Shown here: positions 9,332-18,989 of the stretch, one piece after another
Numbering within the stretch: position 1 is the stretch's first letter
Layout of the letters: each line of letters starts with the position of its first letter
Assembly (NCBI GenBank): GCA_003569365.1
Contig: BGOS01000022.1
Coordinates: 35,317 to 99,316 of the forward strand
Source of the DNA: Anaerolineaceae bacterium
GTDB taxonomy: Bacteria > Chloroflexota > Anaerolineae > Anaerolineales > UBA11657
Direction of reading: 5' to 3'
Length of the DNA: 64,000 nt
The notes under the pieces: model-generated
Told to the model about the DNA's origin: nothing
Databases searched by the model: none
Seen by the model: only the letters and a program-made list of their open reading frames with translations
Position numbers and translations under genes: made by a program

Positions 9332-10219
9332 ATGATGGCCGATAGCGCACCAGTTTTGGCAGATGCCGAAGCCCGGCTTGGAGTTTCGCCTGCTGCGCTG
9401 GCGCTGCGGCGCTTTATGCGCAACCGCGCAGCCGTGCTGGGGCTGCTGATGGTGCTGGGGCTGGCACTATACGCTTTTGGCGTGCCCATGTTTTCTGAGT
9501 ATCCAGCAACAAACTTAAAGGTCACCAGCAAGCTTCCTTTTCAAGTTGCCGGCTATCCGCTGGGCACGGACATTGCCGGCCGCGATATGCTGGTATATCT
9601 GGCACTTGGGATGCGCACCAGCATTACGATTGCCACGCTGGTGCAGCTGTTCGTGATTGTGGTTTCGCTGGTGCTGGGCTTTATTGCCGGCTGGTTTGGC
9701 GGTGCTGCAGACTTTGCGATCAGCCGCCTTGCAGAAGTGTGGGTGGCGTTGCCCGGGTTGCTGTTCCAGATCCTGTTCATTGTAGTGTTTGGCCCGACTG
9801 TGCTGAATCTGGTGCTGTCGATTGCGCTGCTGGGGTGGCCGGAGACCACGCGCATTGTGCGCGCGCGTGTGCTGCAGGTGCGCCACCTCGATTACATTGA
9901 TGCCTCACGCGGCCTTGGCGCGCCAACTTTTATGATTGCGGTCAAGCATGTAATCCCCAATCTGCTTAATCCGTTTGTGATTGCCATCAGCCTCGGTGTG
10001 CCCAGCGTAATTCTGTCTGAGTCCACGCTGAGTTTTCTGGGCTACGGCCTTTCGGAAAGCCAGCCCAGCCTCGGCAAGCTGGTGGGAATTTCCTGGCAGT
10101 ACATTCAAGCTTATTGGCACATGGCAGTACTGCCGGCGTTATTTCTGTCATTGCTAATGCTGGGCGCCTCGTTTTTTGGAGATGGATTGCGGGACGCCTT
10201 GGACCCGCAAAGTTCCTAG
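9332..10219 (+). CDS. Peptide-type ABC importer permease, DppC-like
   Basis: Second permease subunit, 295 residues, with the N-terminal OppC-type helix (RRFMRNRAAVLGLLMVLG), the GTDIAGRDML motif near residue 85, about five further membrane segments and the loop YIDASRGLGAPTFMIAVKHV. It ends in GDGLRDALDPQSS, the usual DppC ending, so this copy is not fused, unlike the DppC of the divergent operon. Two adjacent ATGs (9332, 9335) are possible starts. The operon appears to end here without ATPase genes. Confidence 0.92.
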   Translation: MMADSAPVLADAEARLGVSPAALALRRFMRNRAAVLGLLMVLGLALYAFGVPMFSEYPATNLKVTSKLPFQVAGYPLGTDIAGRDMLVYLALGMRTSITIATLVQLFVIVVSLVLGFIAGWFGGAADFAISRLAEVWVALPGLLFQILFIVVFGPTVLNLVLSIALLGWPETTRIVRARVLQVRHLDYIDASRGLGAPTFMIAVKHVIPNLLNPFVIAISLGVPSVILSESTLSFLGYGLSESQPSLGKLVGISWQYIQAYWHMAVLPALFLSLLMLGASFFGDGLRDALDPQSS

Positions 10220-10341
10220 CACGGCAGCCGCGGCGCGCGGCGCAAATGGGCAGCCGCTTCCATTAGGGGCAGCCATCTCCCGGGCAAGCTGCCCGCTCAG
10301 TTACAATCTGTTTTCAATTCTGCGCCGCAAATAATTTAATT

Positions 10342-11892
10342 ATGAACACCGCTTCGCAAACTCCGCGCCAGATGCGGCGGCTGGAACGCCGTGAAAAACG
10401 CACGAGCCTGCCGCTGCTGCAGCATTCGGCTGCCGTGCCGGTCAACCCGTGGCCGCCGGTTGCGCTGCTTTCCACGGACGAGCTGCAGGCGCTGCACGCA
10501 GCCTCGCTGCGCATTTTGCGCGAGGTGGGCCTGCGCTTCTTGGATGCGGAGGCGCTGCAGCTGTGGCAGGCGGCAGGTGCGCGCGTGGACCACGCCCGCA
10601 GCCACGTGTGGATTGAGGAGGAACTGCTGCAACAGTGTCTGGCGACTGCGCCGCAGGAATTTGTGTGGCGAGCGCGCAACCCGCAGCGCAATATCCGCGT
10701 GGGTGGCAACGCGATTGCGTTTGGCCCCAGTGGTGGCATGGTGTACGTGACGGATTTGGAGCGCGGCCGGCGGGTGGGCGATAGCGCTGATTATGAAAAC
10801 CTGCTGCGCCTGACGCACATGCTGCCCATGCTGCACTTTGGCAACTGGGAGCAGGTGACTGCGCAGGATGAGCCTGTCTCCACGCGGCACTTGCGGCGCT
10901 TGTATTCCGGTTTTACGCTGAGCGACAAGGCGATGCTGGAAGGCGCGCAGGGGCGCATCATTACGGCTGACGCGGTGGAGATGGCGCGCATCGCCTTTGG
11001 TGGCACGCTGCCCGCAGAGCCGGTGATCGGCGATGTGATCAACGTCAACAGCCCGCTGACCTACGATGACCGCATGCTGGGCGGCCTGATAACTTATGCG
11101 CGCGCGGGGCAGGTGTGCATCATCACGCCGTTCATTCTGGCTGGCGCCATGAGCCCCATCTCGATTGCGGCTGCGTTGGCGCAGCAAAACGCGGAGGCGC
11201 TGGCGGGCATTGCGCTGACGCAGCTGGTGCGGCCCGGTGCGCCGGTGGTGTATGGCGGCTTCACCACCAATACTGATATGCGCAGTGGCAGCCCGGCCTT
11301 TGGCACGCCGGAGGGGGCGTGGGCGCTGCTCGCGGGCGCGCAGCTGGCGCGCCACTATCGCCTGCCGTATCGCGGCAGCGGCAGCCTCACGTCCTCCAAG
11401 CTGGCCGACGCGCAGGGCGCCACCGAAACCATGTGGAACTTATGGCCGTGTGTGCTTGGGCATGCCAATCTTGTGATGCATGCAGCGGGCTGGCTGGAGG
11501 GTGGCCTGACAGTTTCCTTTGAGAAGTTGATGATTGACGCGGAACAGCTGGCAATGTTTGCGCACTTTATGCGCGGCTTCCCGATTGATGACAGCAGCCT
11601 GGCGCTTGAGAGCATTGCTGCCGTCGGGCCGGGTGGCCATCACTTTGGCACCGCGCATACACAGGCGCGCTTTGACAGCGAATTTTTTGCAACGGCGCTG
11701 GCGGACCGCACCGGCTACGACAGCTGGCAGGCCGGCGGCGCGCGCGATACAGCCCAGCGCGCACACGGCATGTGGCGCCAGCTGCTGGCGCAGTACAGCG
11801 AGCCGCCCATGGATCCCGCGCTGCGCGAGGAACTGCGCGCTTATGTGGCGCGCCGTTCCATTGAGCTGCGCGATGCGCAGCTCTTCACCTAG
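10342..11892 (+). CDS. MttB-family (trimethylamine methyltransferase-like) protein, non-pyrrolysine type
   Basis: Member of the MttB/COG5598 family, 516 residues. Characterised members move a methyl group from a tertiary or quaternary amine to a corrinoid protein. The N-terminus is Arg-rich and mobile-looking; the family core includes LHAASLRILREVGLRF, the TLSDKAMLEGAQGR region and the conserved tail region (HAAGWLEGGLTVSFEKLMID). The frame runs through with no internal TAG, so this is the group without pyrrolysine, like glycine betaine methyltransferases. No corrinoid protein gene is nearby. The next gene, a CocE-type hydrolase, starts 20 bp downstream. Substrate unknown. Confidence 0.88.
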   Translation: MNTASQTPRQMRRLERREKRTSLPLLQHSAAVPVNPWPPVALLSTDELQALHAASLRILREVGLRFLDAEALQLWQAAGARVDHARSHVWIEEELLQQCLATAPQEFVWRARNPQRNIRVGGNAIAFGPSGGMVYVTDLERGRRVGDSADYENLLRLTHMLPMLHFGNWEQVTAQDEPVSTRHLRRLYSGFTLSDKAMLEGAQGRIITADAVEMARIAFGGTLPAEPVIGDVINVNSPLTYDDRMLGGLITYARAGQVCIITPFILAGAMSPISIAAALAQQNAEALAGIALTQLVRPGAPVVYGGFTTNTDMRSGSPAFGTPEGAWALLAGAQLARHYRLPYRGSGSLTSSKLADAQGATETMWNLWPCVLGHANLVMHAAGWLEGGLTVSFEKLMIDAEQLAMFAHFMRGFPIDDSSLALESIAAVGPGGHHFGTAHTQARFDSEFFATALADRTGYDSWQAGGARDTAQRAHGMWRQLLAQYSEPPMDPALREELRAYVARRSIELRDAQLFT

Positions 11893-11911
11893 TTTTCGCA
11901 CCGCCACAATA

Positions 11912-13924
11912 ATGAGCAGCGCCAGCGCCGATGCATTTGATGTGCAGCACAACGTGCGCATTGCAGCACGCGATGGCGTGCTGCTCTCCGCCAACCTGTG
12001 GCTGCCGCGCGCACAATCTGCGGGCCAGCAATTTCCGGTGGTGCTGGAGATGATTCCGTATCGCAAAGATGACTGGCGCTACGAGGCCGACCATGCGCGC
12101 ATGGGCTACCTTGCGCAGCACGGCTTTGCCGGCTGCCGGGTGGATGTGCGCGGCACAGGCAGCAGCGCCGGCGTGGCGCTGGATGAGTACACGGCTGCCG
12201 AGACGCAGGATGGCTGCGATGTGGTGGCGTGGCTTGCGGCGCAGCCGTGGTGCAACGGCAGCGTGGGCATGTGGGGCATTAGCTACGGCGGCTTCACATC
12301 CATTCAGGTGGCCATGCAGCAGCCGCCGGCGCTCAAGGCCATCCTGCCCATGTACGCCAGCGCCGACCGCTACACGGATGATGTGCACTACCTGGGCGGC
12401 TGCAAGACGGTAAGCGAGATGCTGGGCTACACGCTCAGCCAGATTGGCATGAATGCCTTGCCGCCGGTGCCAGCCATTTCGCAGGCCGGCTGGCTCCCAC
12501 AATGGCGCGAGCGTTTGGAGCAAACGCCGCCGTGGGTGTTGAACAACTTGCGCCAGCAGCAAGACGGCGGCTACTGGCGCCGGGGATCGCTTGCGCCGGA
12601 CTACGGCCGCATCAAGTGCGCCATGCTGCTGGTGGGCGGCTGGAATGACGGCTACACCAACAGCGCGCTGCGCATGCTGCAGCATTGCACTGCGCCACGC
12701 CGCGCAATTATTGGCCCGTGGGGGCACACGCTGCCGCACGCGCCGTTCCCCGGTCCCGCGCTGGACTGGATGCAGGAGATGGTGCGCTTCTTTGGCCACT
12801 GGCTGCGCGGCGACCAAAACGGTGTGATGCACGAGCCCGCGCTGCTGTACTACGAAACTGCGCACTCTGCGCCGCAGGCGTTTCCGGTGCAGCTGCCGGG
12901 CAGCTGGCACGCGACGAGTGCGTTTGGCGCTGCGCAAACAGCCAGCGCCACGCTGTGGCTGGGCACCGCCGCGCTTTGTGAAACCTCGCCGGCGCAAGCG
13001 GGCGTGGCGTATTACGCCCACCGGCCGGCGCATGGCACGCACGCAGCCCTGTGCTGGGGCCCGGGCGGCCTGCCAACCGGGTTGGCGCGCGACATGCGCG
13101 CCGATGACGCGCTTGTGCCGGGGTTTAGTTCTGCGCCGCTGGTGGAGCCGCTGCGCGTGCTGGGCAACCCGCGCGCCGTGCTCTTTATTTCCAGCAGCGC
13201 GCCGGTTGCGGCTGTGGTTGTGCGCCTCAGTGAGGTTGCACCAGATGGCGCCGCAACCTTGGTGAGCACGGGCATTCTCAATCTGGCGCACCGCAACGGG
13301 CATGGCCAGCCGCAGGCGCTGGAACCCGGCACAGTCTATGAAGTGCATGTGGAGCTGAAAGGCATCGGGCATCAGTTCTCTGCGGGCAATGCGCTGCGCC
13401 TGAGCGTGAGCAGCGGCTGGTGGCCCGTGCTGTGGCCCACGCCACACGCAGCGCACAACCAGCTGCACTGGGGTGCCGCGTGCCCCGCACGCTTGGAGCT
13501 GCCGCTGGCACCCGGCAGCGAGCCGCTGCCAGTTTTGAAGTTCACGCCGCCGCACCTTGTGCATGGCGGTTCCCACATTGAGCTGCCGCCACGCTATGAA
13601 GTGGTTGAGGATGTGCTGGCCGACACCGTAACGGTGCGCGTGTTTAGCGGTGACCGCAGTGAGCTGGCGGGCGGCATCAGCTTGGGCGTTTCGGAAGCGA
13701 TGGAGATGACCGCGCACAACATTGACCCGGCGCATGTGACCGTGGCCACGGACATTCACTACGATCTTGAACAGGCCGGCCAGGTTGCGGCGGTGCATGT
13801 GCACGGCACCATCAAAAGCACTGCCACGCACTTTAATGTTGACCTGCGCTTGCGCGCCGCGTGGCAGGGTGAGGCATTTTATGAGCGCGCGTGGGTAGAG
13901 GCGATTGCGCGTGACTGGCTTTAG
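11912..13924 (+). CDS. CocE/NonD-type serine hydrolase (X-Pro dipeptidyl-peptidase-like)
   Basis: Serine esterase or acylase of the CocE/PepX group, 670 residues from the ATG at 11912. The open frame extends much further upstream but lies inside the MttB gene, so the internal ATG is chosen. The alpha/beta hydrolase domain has VDVRGTGSSAG (oxyanion region), nucleophile Ser in GISYGG, acid Asp in GGWNDGYTN and His in GPWGHTLPHA. Residues about 330-670 form the beta-rich C-terminal domain typical of the family. It lies 20 bp after the MttB gene and overlaps the MFS gene, suggesting one transcription unit that imports and cleaves an ester or amide and then demethylates it; the last point is inference. 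Confidence 0.88.
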   Translation: MSSASADAFDVQHNVRIAARDGVLLSANLWLPRAQSAGQQFPVVLEMIPYRKDDWRYEADHARMGYLAQHGFAGCRVDVRGTGSSAGVALDEYTAAETQDGCDVVAWLAAQPWCNGSVGMWGISYGGFTSIQVAMQQPPALKAILPMYASADRYTDDVHYLGGCKTVSEMLGYTLSQIGMNALPPVPAISQAGWLPQWRERLEQTPPWVLNNLRQQQDGGYWRRGSLAPDYGRIKCAMLLVGGWNDGYTNSALRMLQHCTAPRRAIIGPWGHTLPHAPFPGPALDWMQEMVRFFGHWLRGDQNGVMHEPALLYYETAHSAPQAFPVQLPGSWHATSAFGAAQTASATLWLGTAALCETSPAQAGVAYYAHRPAHGTHAALCWGPGGLPTGLARDMRADDALVPGFSSAPLVEPLRVLGNPRAVLFISSSAPVAAVVVRLSEVAPDGAATLVSTGILNLAHRNGHGQPQALEPGTVYEVHVELKGIGHQFSAGNALRLSVSSGWWPVLWPTPHAAHNQLHWGAACPARLELPLAPGSEPLPVLKFTPPHLVHGGSHIELPPRYEVVEDVLADTVTVRVFSGDRSELAGGISLGVSEAMEMTAHNIDPAHVTVATDIHYDLEQAGQVAAVHVHGTIKSTATHFNVDLRLRAAWQGEAFYERAWVEAIARDWL

Positions 13925-15143
13925 CGCGCTGCCGGCAGCGCAGGCGCGCAGCAGCGGCGGGGCGGGGCGGCGCGTGCTGGTGGGCGCAGCGCTGGCTGCC
14001 GGGTTCCTGCGCGCATTTGCGCAAATGATTTATTCCGGCGCGCTGGTTTCAATGAGCAGCGACCTGCATGCCAGCCCGGCGGGTATTGGCCTCACCATTT
14101 CCGTATACGGCTTCTGCGTGGCTGTGTGCCAGATATTTTTTGGGCCGCTGGTCGATCGCTATTCTTCCAAGTGGATTTTGATTTTGGGCATGCTGCTGTT
14201 TACAGGCGGCAGTTGGTGGGGCTCCGTGGCTGCCGGCCTCGGCGGTTTGCTGGTTGCGCGCTGTCTGCAGGGCATTGGCATTGCAGCGGCGGTTGCAGTG
14301 GGTGTCGCTGCAATTAGTGATGCTTACGCGCCGGAGCAGCGCGGCCGCGCCATGGGCCTGTTCACAATGTCCAATTCTCTAGGTGCCACAGTTGCGCCAG
14401 TGCTGGGCAGTGCCATTGCAATTTGGTTTGGCTGGCGCGGCGACCTTTGGGCGCTGGCAGCTTGCGGGCTGCTGGTATTGCTGCTGGTTCTGTGGCAGCT
14501 GCCGGCCCAGCCCGCGCCCGCGCAGCGTGTGGGCTTGCAGGCGCTGCTGCAAATTGCGCGCCAGCCTGTCACAGCTGCTGCGCTGGGGTTTGGTTTTGCG
14601 CAGTACTACGCCATCTACACTTACCATGCGCTGCTGCCGTTTATGCTTTCAGAGCGCATGGGCGTGCCGGAGAGTTGGGCGGGCGGCTTTCAAGCGCTGC
14701 TGCCGTTGGGCGTGACGGTGGGTTCGCTGTGGGGCGGGCGGCTGGCTGACCGGCATGGGGCGCTGCGAATTTTGCAAGGCAGCGCGGCGATGGCTGGACT
14801 GGCTTATGGCTTGCTGCTGCTTGCCAGCTTGTTGGCGGCGCCGGGCTTCGCGGTGCTGTGGGTGGCGCTGGCGGTTGGCATATTTGGTGTAGCTGCGGGT
14901 GCGGGCTTTCCTGCGCAGCTCAGCCTGATGGTGGAGCACTTTCCGGCGCTGCGTGCAACAGCGGGCACGGCGCAGCTGTTTGCACGCGCGATGGGCTCAA
15001 CCCTGGCGCCCGTGCTGGCGGGTGTGCTGAGCCAGCGGGGCGGCCAGCCGCTTGGCTTTGGGTTTGCGCTGCTGGTGCTGCTGGGCAGCAGTGCGTTCGG
15101 GTGGCTGCAGCTGCAGCGCAGCCCCTTGCTGGCTGGCAGCTAG
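13911..15143 (+). CDS. MFS transporter
   Basis: Major facilitator superfamily carrier of about 410 residues with 12 predicted membrane segments. The family A-like motif after the second helix reads GPLVDRYSSK, and GGRLADRHGALR occupies the matching place in the second half. Its start overlaps the end of the hydrolase gene. GTG 13911 and TTG 13905 are both possible and no ATG is suitable. Direction (uptake or export) cannot be read from the sequence. Being translationally linked to the hydrolase and MttB genes, it probably handles the same compound. Confidence 0.85.
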   Translation: MTGFSALPAAQARSSGGAGRRVLVGAALAAGFLRAFAQMIYSGALVSMSSDLHASPAGIGLTISVYGFCVAVCQIFFGPLVDRYSSKWILILGMLLFTGGSWWGSVAAGLGGLLVARCLQGIGIAAAVAVGVAAISDAYAPEQRGRAMGLFTMSNSLGATVAPVLGSAIAIWFGWRGDLWALAACGLLVLLLVLWQLPAQPAPAQRVGLQALLQIARQPVTAAALGFGFAQYYAIYTYHALLPFMLSERMGVPESWAGGFQALLPLGVTVGSLWGGRLADRHGALRILQGSAAMAGLAYGLLLLASLLAAPGFAVLWVALAVGIFGVAAGAGFPAQLSLMVEHFPALRATAGTAQLFARAMGSTLAPVLAGVLSQRGGQPLGFGFALLVLLGSSAFGWLQLQRSPLLAGS

Positions 15144-15162
15144 CGGGCTGCGCGCAGTGCGC

Positions 15163-16107
15163 TTACACCCGGCCCCACAGCCGCCAGCGCGCTGGCATGT
15201 GGGTGCGCCGCAGGCGCTGCGCGGCGAGCGCGGCGCTGACCGCAATCAAAGTGCCGCCCGCCAGCTGGAGCGGCTGCAGCCGGTCCCCCAGAAAGGCCAC
15301 CGCCCAGATCACGCTCAGCAGCGTTTCCAACGGAGTCAGCAGCGCCAGCTGCGAGCTGCCGATGATGCGCACGGCAATAAACATCGCCACGCGTGCAAAA
15401 AATGTTGAGACGATAGCCATGAGTATTAGCAGCTGCCAGCCCGTGGCACTTGGCGCAGACCATGGATTTCCATGCCAGGTCCAAAATGCAAAAATGCCAA
15501 CGCTGATACCCAGGGAGTTATAAAACGCCACCGACCAGGCATCTTCCGCTTGCAGGAACCATTGCACCAGCGCCATCTGCAGCGCTGCAACCACCACTGA
15601 GCAGAGCACCAGCAGCACGCCCAGCATGTCTGAGCTGCCGCCGGGATCTATGAGTAGGTACGCGCCCCCCAAGCCCAGTACCAGCCGCACACCGTGGCGC
15701 ATTGTGTAGCGCTCGCCACGCAGTGCCAGCAGTGCCAGCAGCGCCAGCGGATAAAGCGAGAAAAGTATTGATGCGATGGAAGTGCTCAAGCGCGTGAGCG
15801 ACCAGAAAAAGCTCAGTATGCTGATGCTGTTGATGAGGCCGGCTGCAAGCGCCACGCCCAGGCTGCGCCGTGGCATAAAGAATCGCGCCGGGGCGGAGAC
15901 TGCAATGCTTACCGCCATAACCGATATCGTCATGGCAAAGCGCGCCACGAGCATTGTGGTGGGGTCCACTCCCTGCCGGATGAGAATAGTGGCGAGCGGT
16001 GATGAGAAGCTGAACGCCAGCGTAGAGCTCAGCACCATTGCCCAGCCAAACAAACGCGATGGGACGGGCGCAGCGCGCTGCGCAGCCTCAGTTGTGTCGG
16101 AGGGCAT
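15163..16107 (-). CDS. EamA/DMT-family transporter
   Basis: Membrane protein of about 314 residues with ten hydrophobic segments in two repeats, the layout of drug/metabolite transporters. The first repeat contains FSFSSPLATILIRQGVDP and the second ends with the typical TPLETLLSVIWAVAFLGDRL segment. The ATG at 16107 is chosen because the extension up to 16203 is hydrophilic and poor in family features. It converges on the MFS gene (20 bp apart). Substrate unknown; amino acids or metabolites are common in the family. Confidence 0.85.
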   Translation of the reverse strand: MPSDTTEAAQRAAPVPSRLFGWAMVLSSTLAFSFSSPLATILIRQGVDPTTMLVARFAMTISVMAVSIAVSAPARFFMPRRSLGVALAAGLINSISILSFFWSLTRLSTSIASILFSLYPLALLALLALRGERYTMRHGVRLVLGLGGAYLLIDPGGSSDMLGVLLVLCSVVVAALQMALVQWFLQAEDAWSVAFYNSLGISVGIFAFWTWHGNPWSAPSATGWQLLILMAIVSTFFARVAMFIAVRIIGSSQLALLTPLETLLSVIWAVAFLGDRLQPLQLAGGTLIAVSAALAAQRLRRTHMPARWRLWGRV

Positions 16108-16261
16108 TCGGTTGAAAGCCGGCCCATGCGGAAGTTTTGAGCCGCACGGCACGCATTGCTGAATGTTAGCACCTATGTTTGCGGATGTGTGGTTTAGGGG
16201 CAATGTGACCTAACCGTGTTCTACAACAGCCATCGGCCGCAAGTTGGAGGATAATGTTCGC

Positions 16262-17038
16262 ATGCGCATCTTCCAAAAATGCCTTCAGTTTTTCAGCGGG
16301 AATCCCCTGATTTCCGGTGCCGCTGACGATACTGGCGGGTGGGCCGGCTATTGGAACGCGCCCACAATTTGGAGCGACTCGGCGCTCTGGAACCGGCAGA
16401 TGCAGGTGCTGCTGGAGCTGATCGAACCCTTCGTGAAGTTCGGGGCGGCGGACCGCGTGCTTGATTTTGGCTGCGGCTCTGGATTTTTTGCTGCTCAAAT
16501 GCAAGGGCAGGTAAAGGAGATAGTGTGCGCTGATCTTTCACAGCACTCGGTTGAGCTGTGCCAGCAGAAGTTTGCCGGCCGGCGCGATGTTTCTGTTGTG
16601 AAGCTCACGGGCGACCTGGCGCAGATTGCAGCGCTTGGGCCGGACTGCACGAAAACGCTGTGCTTGAGTGTGATCCAGTATTTTCCCGCGCTGGATTATC
16701 TAGATGAATTCATTGCAGCCGTTGGAAAAATCTCAGTGCGCGGTGGTGTGCTTATTCTGGTGGATGTGGGACGGGCAGAACGCACCTGGCGCGAGCGATT
16801 GTTGACGGTGCTGTTTACTTTGCGGCATGGAATGTTTTGGCAGGTGGTTGCCAAACTGGCGCAGATGCAGTTTTCGGATGCTGCGTACCAGGCAGTTCTG
16901 GGCAGGGCGGGCCACCTTGAAATTCCGGAGCAGTATTTCGAATCCGCGCAGCAGCGCCTGGGGGTCAAGGTTACGAAGATTCCGCGCCAGCTTACACTCA
17001 ATGCCAATCGCAAGAGCTACATCATTGAGTTCGTTTAG
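16262..17038 (+). CDS. Class I SAM-dependent methyltransferase
   Basis: Predicted soluble methyltransferase of about 258 residues. The SAM-binding motif I reads VLDFGCGSGFFA, followed by an acidic residue at the end of strand 2 (VCADLSQHS) and the later strand region GGVLILVDVGRAERTW. The ATG at 16262 is preceded by GGAGG at 16246-16250; a longer TTG start is in frame but would consume that ribosome site. The acceptor cannot be identified. The hydroxypyruvate isomerase-like gene begins 43 bp downstream on the same strand. Confidence 0.85.
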   Translation: MRIFQKCLQFFSGNPLISGAADDTGGWAGYWNAPTIWSDSALWNRQMQVLLELIEPFVKFGAADRVLDFGCGSGFFAAQMQGQVKEIVCADLSQHSVELCQQKFAGRRDVSVVKLTGDLAQIAALGPDCTKTLCLSVIQYFPALDYLDEFIAAVGKISVRGGVLILVDVGRAERTWRERLLTVLFTLRHGMFWQVVAKLAQMQFSDAAYQAVLGRAGHLEIPEQYFESAQQRLGVKVTKIPRQLTLNANRKSYIIEFV

Positions 17039-17081
17039 TGCTTAGGTGCCTGACGGTGGGCAAACTGCGGGTGATGCAACA

Positions 17082-17861
17082 ATGAAGTTTTCTGCCAACC
17101 TTGGCTTTTTGTTTGCGGAGCGTGATCTCGTTTCCCGGATCAGTGCGGCAGCGGCGTGCGGCTTTGAGGCGGTGGAGCTGCACTGGCCCTATGATGTGCC
17201 CGCAGCAGAGGTCAGTGCTGCACTGCGTGCAACCGGAGTGCGCTTGATTGCGCTCAACACCTTGCCGGGTGATTCTGCGGCAGGAGAATTCGGGCTGGCG
17301 GCCGTGCCCGGGCGTGCGCTGGAATTCCGCCAGACTGTGCAGCAGGCGCTGGACTACGCTGTGGCAACTGGCGCGGCGGCAGTGCATTGCATGGCGGGGC
17401 TGGTTGGCGCGCAGGGGCTAGCGGCGGCCGAGCGCTGCTTTGTTGAAAATCTGCAGGCCGCATCCGAGCTGGCAGCAGCTGCCGGCGTGGGGCTGCTCAT
17501 CGAGCCGATCAACACCCGCGACAAGCCGGGCTACGCCCTCACAACCGTTGAGCAGGCGGCGGCACTCATCAAGCGCACTGCCCGGCAGAACATCAAAATA
17601 ATGTTTGACTGTTATCACGTGCAGATCATGCAGGGCGATCTGACGCGCCGCATTGAGCAGCAGATCGGGTTGATCGGGCATGTGCAGATAGCTGCGGTGC
17701 CCAGCCGCGCCGAGCCGGATGCGGGCGAGGTTAATTACCTGCACATGATGGCCACACTGCAGCGCCTGGGTTATGCCGGCTGGGTGGGCGCAGAGTACAA
17801 GCCCGGCGGGCGCACAGAAGATGGGCTCGGTTGGCGCGCCGCCATAACGCCCCCGCAATGA
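17082..17861 (+). CDS. hyi: Hydroxypyruvate isomerase-like TIM-barrel protein
   Basis: Sugar-phosphate-isomerase-type TIM barrel of about 259 residues, expected to interconvert hydroxypyruvate and tartronate semialdehyde. The start MKFSANLGFLF matches Hyi proteins, as do the metal-binding stretches LLIEPINTRDKPGY, MFDCYHVQIMQGD and HVQIA, and the C-terminal GWVGAEYKP. The ATG at 17082 is preferred over a GTG 36 bases upstream. Glyoxylate or serine metabolism would connect it with glycine made by the demethylating enzymes elsewhere in the window. A related xylose-isomerase-like epimerase is the alternative. Confidence 0.8.
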   Translation: MKFSANLGFLFAERDLVSRISAAAACGFEAVELHWPYDVPAAEVSAALRATGVRLIALNTLPGDSAAGEFGLAAVPGRALEFRQTVQQALDYAVATGAAAVHCMAGLVGAQGLAAAERCFVENLQAASELAAAAGVGLLIEPINTRDKPGYALTTVEQAAALIKRTARQNIKIMFDCYHVQIMQGDLTRRIEQQIGLIGHVQIAAVPSRAEPDAGEVNYLHMMATLQRLGYAGWVGAEYKPGGRTEDGLGWRAAITPPQ

Positions 17862-17948
17862 ATTTTGTGAACGCAACTTCACGCAGCGTGGTAAACATTC
17901 CGCAGCTGATTAGCGGCTTTGTTTTAACATTCAGCAAGTGAGGCGCGT

Positions 17949-18706
17949 GTGACTGCAACTCTGAAAATTGCGATGGTGACGGGCGCAGGCTCCGGGATTG
18001 GCCGGGCGGTGGCGATTGCGCTTGCAGGCAGGGGATTTGCGGTTGTGCTCGCCGGGCGGCGGCAGAGTGCGTTGGATGAAACTCTTGGCCTGATTGGGAG
18101 TGCGCGCACCAGCTGCCGCGCCGTGGCAGCTGATGTATCGGACGAGGCCGCCGTGGATATGCTCTTTGCGAAAACCCGGGAAAGCTTTGGCCGCTTGGAT
18201 CTGTTGTTTAATAATGCGGGTGTGAGTGCGCCGGCGTTTTATTGGAAGACATTACAGTGGCGCAGTGGAACAAAGTGGTGGCGGTGAACTTGAACGGGGT
18301 ATTTTTATGCACGCGGGCTGCATTCCGGTTGATGAAAGCGCAGCTGCCGCAAGGCGGCCGCATCATCAACAATGGTTCAATCTCCGCGCACGTGCCGCGG
18401 CCCAACTCCGCGCCTTACACTGCCAGCAAGCACGCCATCACCGGGCTCACGCGCGCCACTGCGTTGGACGGGCGCAAGTACGACATTGCCTGTGGCCAGA
18501 TTGACATTGGCAATGCGGCCAGCGAGATGACGGAGCGCATGCAGGCCGGCGTGCCGCAAGCCAGCGGCGCGCTGGCAGTGGAGCCCACGATGGACGTGGC
18601 TGTGGTTGCGGATGCGGTGCTGTACATGGCGGGATTACCATTGGACGCTAACGTGCAGTTTATGACGGTCATGGCGACAAAGATGCCGTTTATCGGGCGC
18701 GGATAG
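17949..18706 (+). CDS. Short-chain dehydrogenase/reductase (frameshifted)
   Basis: NAD(P)-dependent oxidoreductase of the classical SDR family. The first frame has the cofactor motif [10 protein letters not shown] and NNAG; the second has the catalytic Ser (INNGSISA) and YTASK. The two frames meet at a T4 run at 18237-18240; one extra T gives a continuous protein of about 252 residues reading [15 protein letters not shown] across the join. The locus begins with GTG 17949 after a GTGAGG. All catalytic residues (Asn, Ser, Tyr, Lys) are kept, which argues for a sequence error over a pseudogene. Substrate unknown. Confidence 0.82.
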
Positions 18707-18989
18707 ACTGCTGCAGCTGCGGGTTGCCGGGGCGCAGTTCAGTCTATGATTTGCGGCCGCATTGGGCTGTTGCCAGTATTGGCGGCAGCGCGTTGCATGC
18801 GCGAAGCGAAGCAACCTGTGTCTAGGCCGGTCCCGGGCGCTGAATGCGATTTGGCAGCAACGCGCAATTCTGTTTAACCTTTGCTGGTGTTTTGCAAACT
18901 GAATGGGTGTATGCCAGGCATAGCTCTTGCGGTGCTCTTGAGGCGCCCCGTCGCTACCGTGCCTGAAACATAGAGCTTAGAAACGATTT

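Noticed and set aside
10342..11892. Pyrrolysine-containing MttB
   Set aside because: The reading frame is continuous with no in-frame TAG, so amber decoding is not needed.
11534..11911. N-terminal extension of the CocE-type hydrolase
   Set aside because: The stretch lies inside the MttB gene in another frame, and its translation does not resemble the family; the ATG at 11912 gives the normal start.
11885..13831. Long minus-strand open frame opposite the hydrolase
   Set aside because: Its translation is rich in His, Arg and Ala with no motifs, a typical shadow of a GC-rich gene on the other strand.
18707..18989. Gene or small RNA in the gap before azlC
   Set aside because: No open frame with a ribosome site and no clear hairpin or promoter was found.
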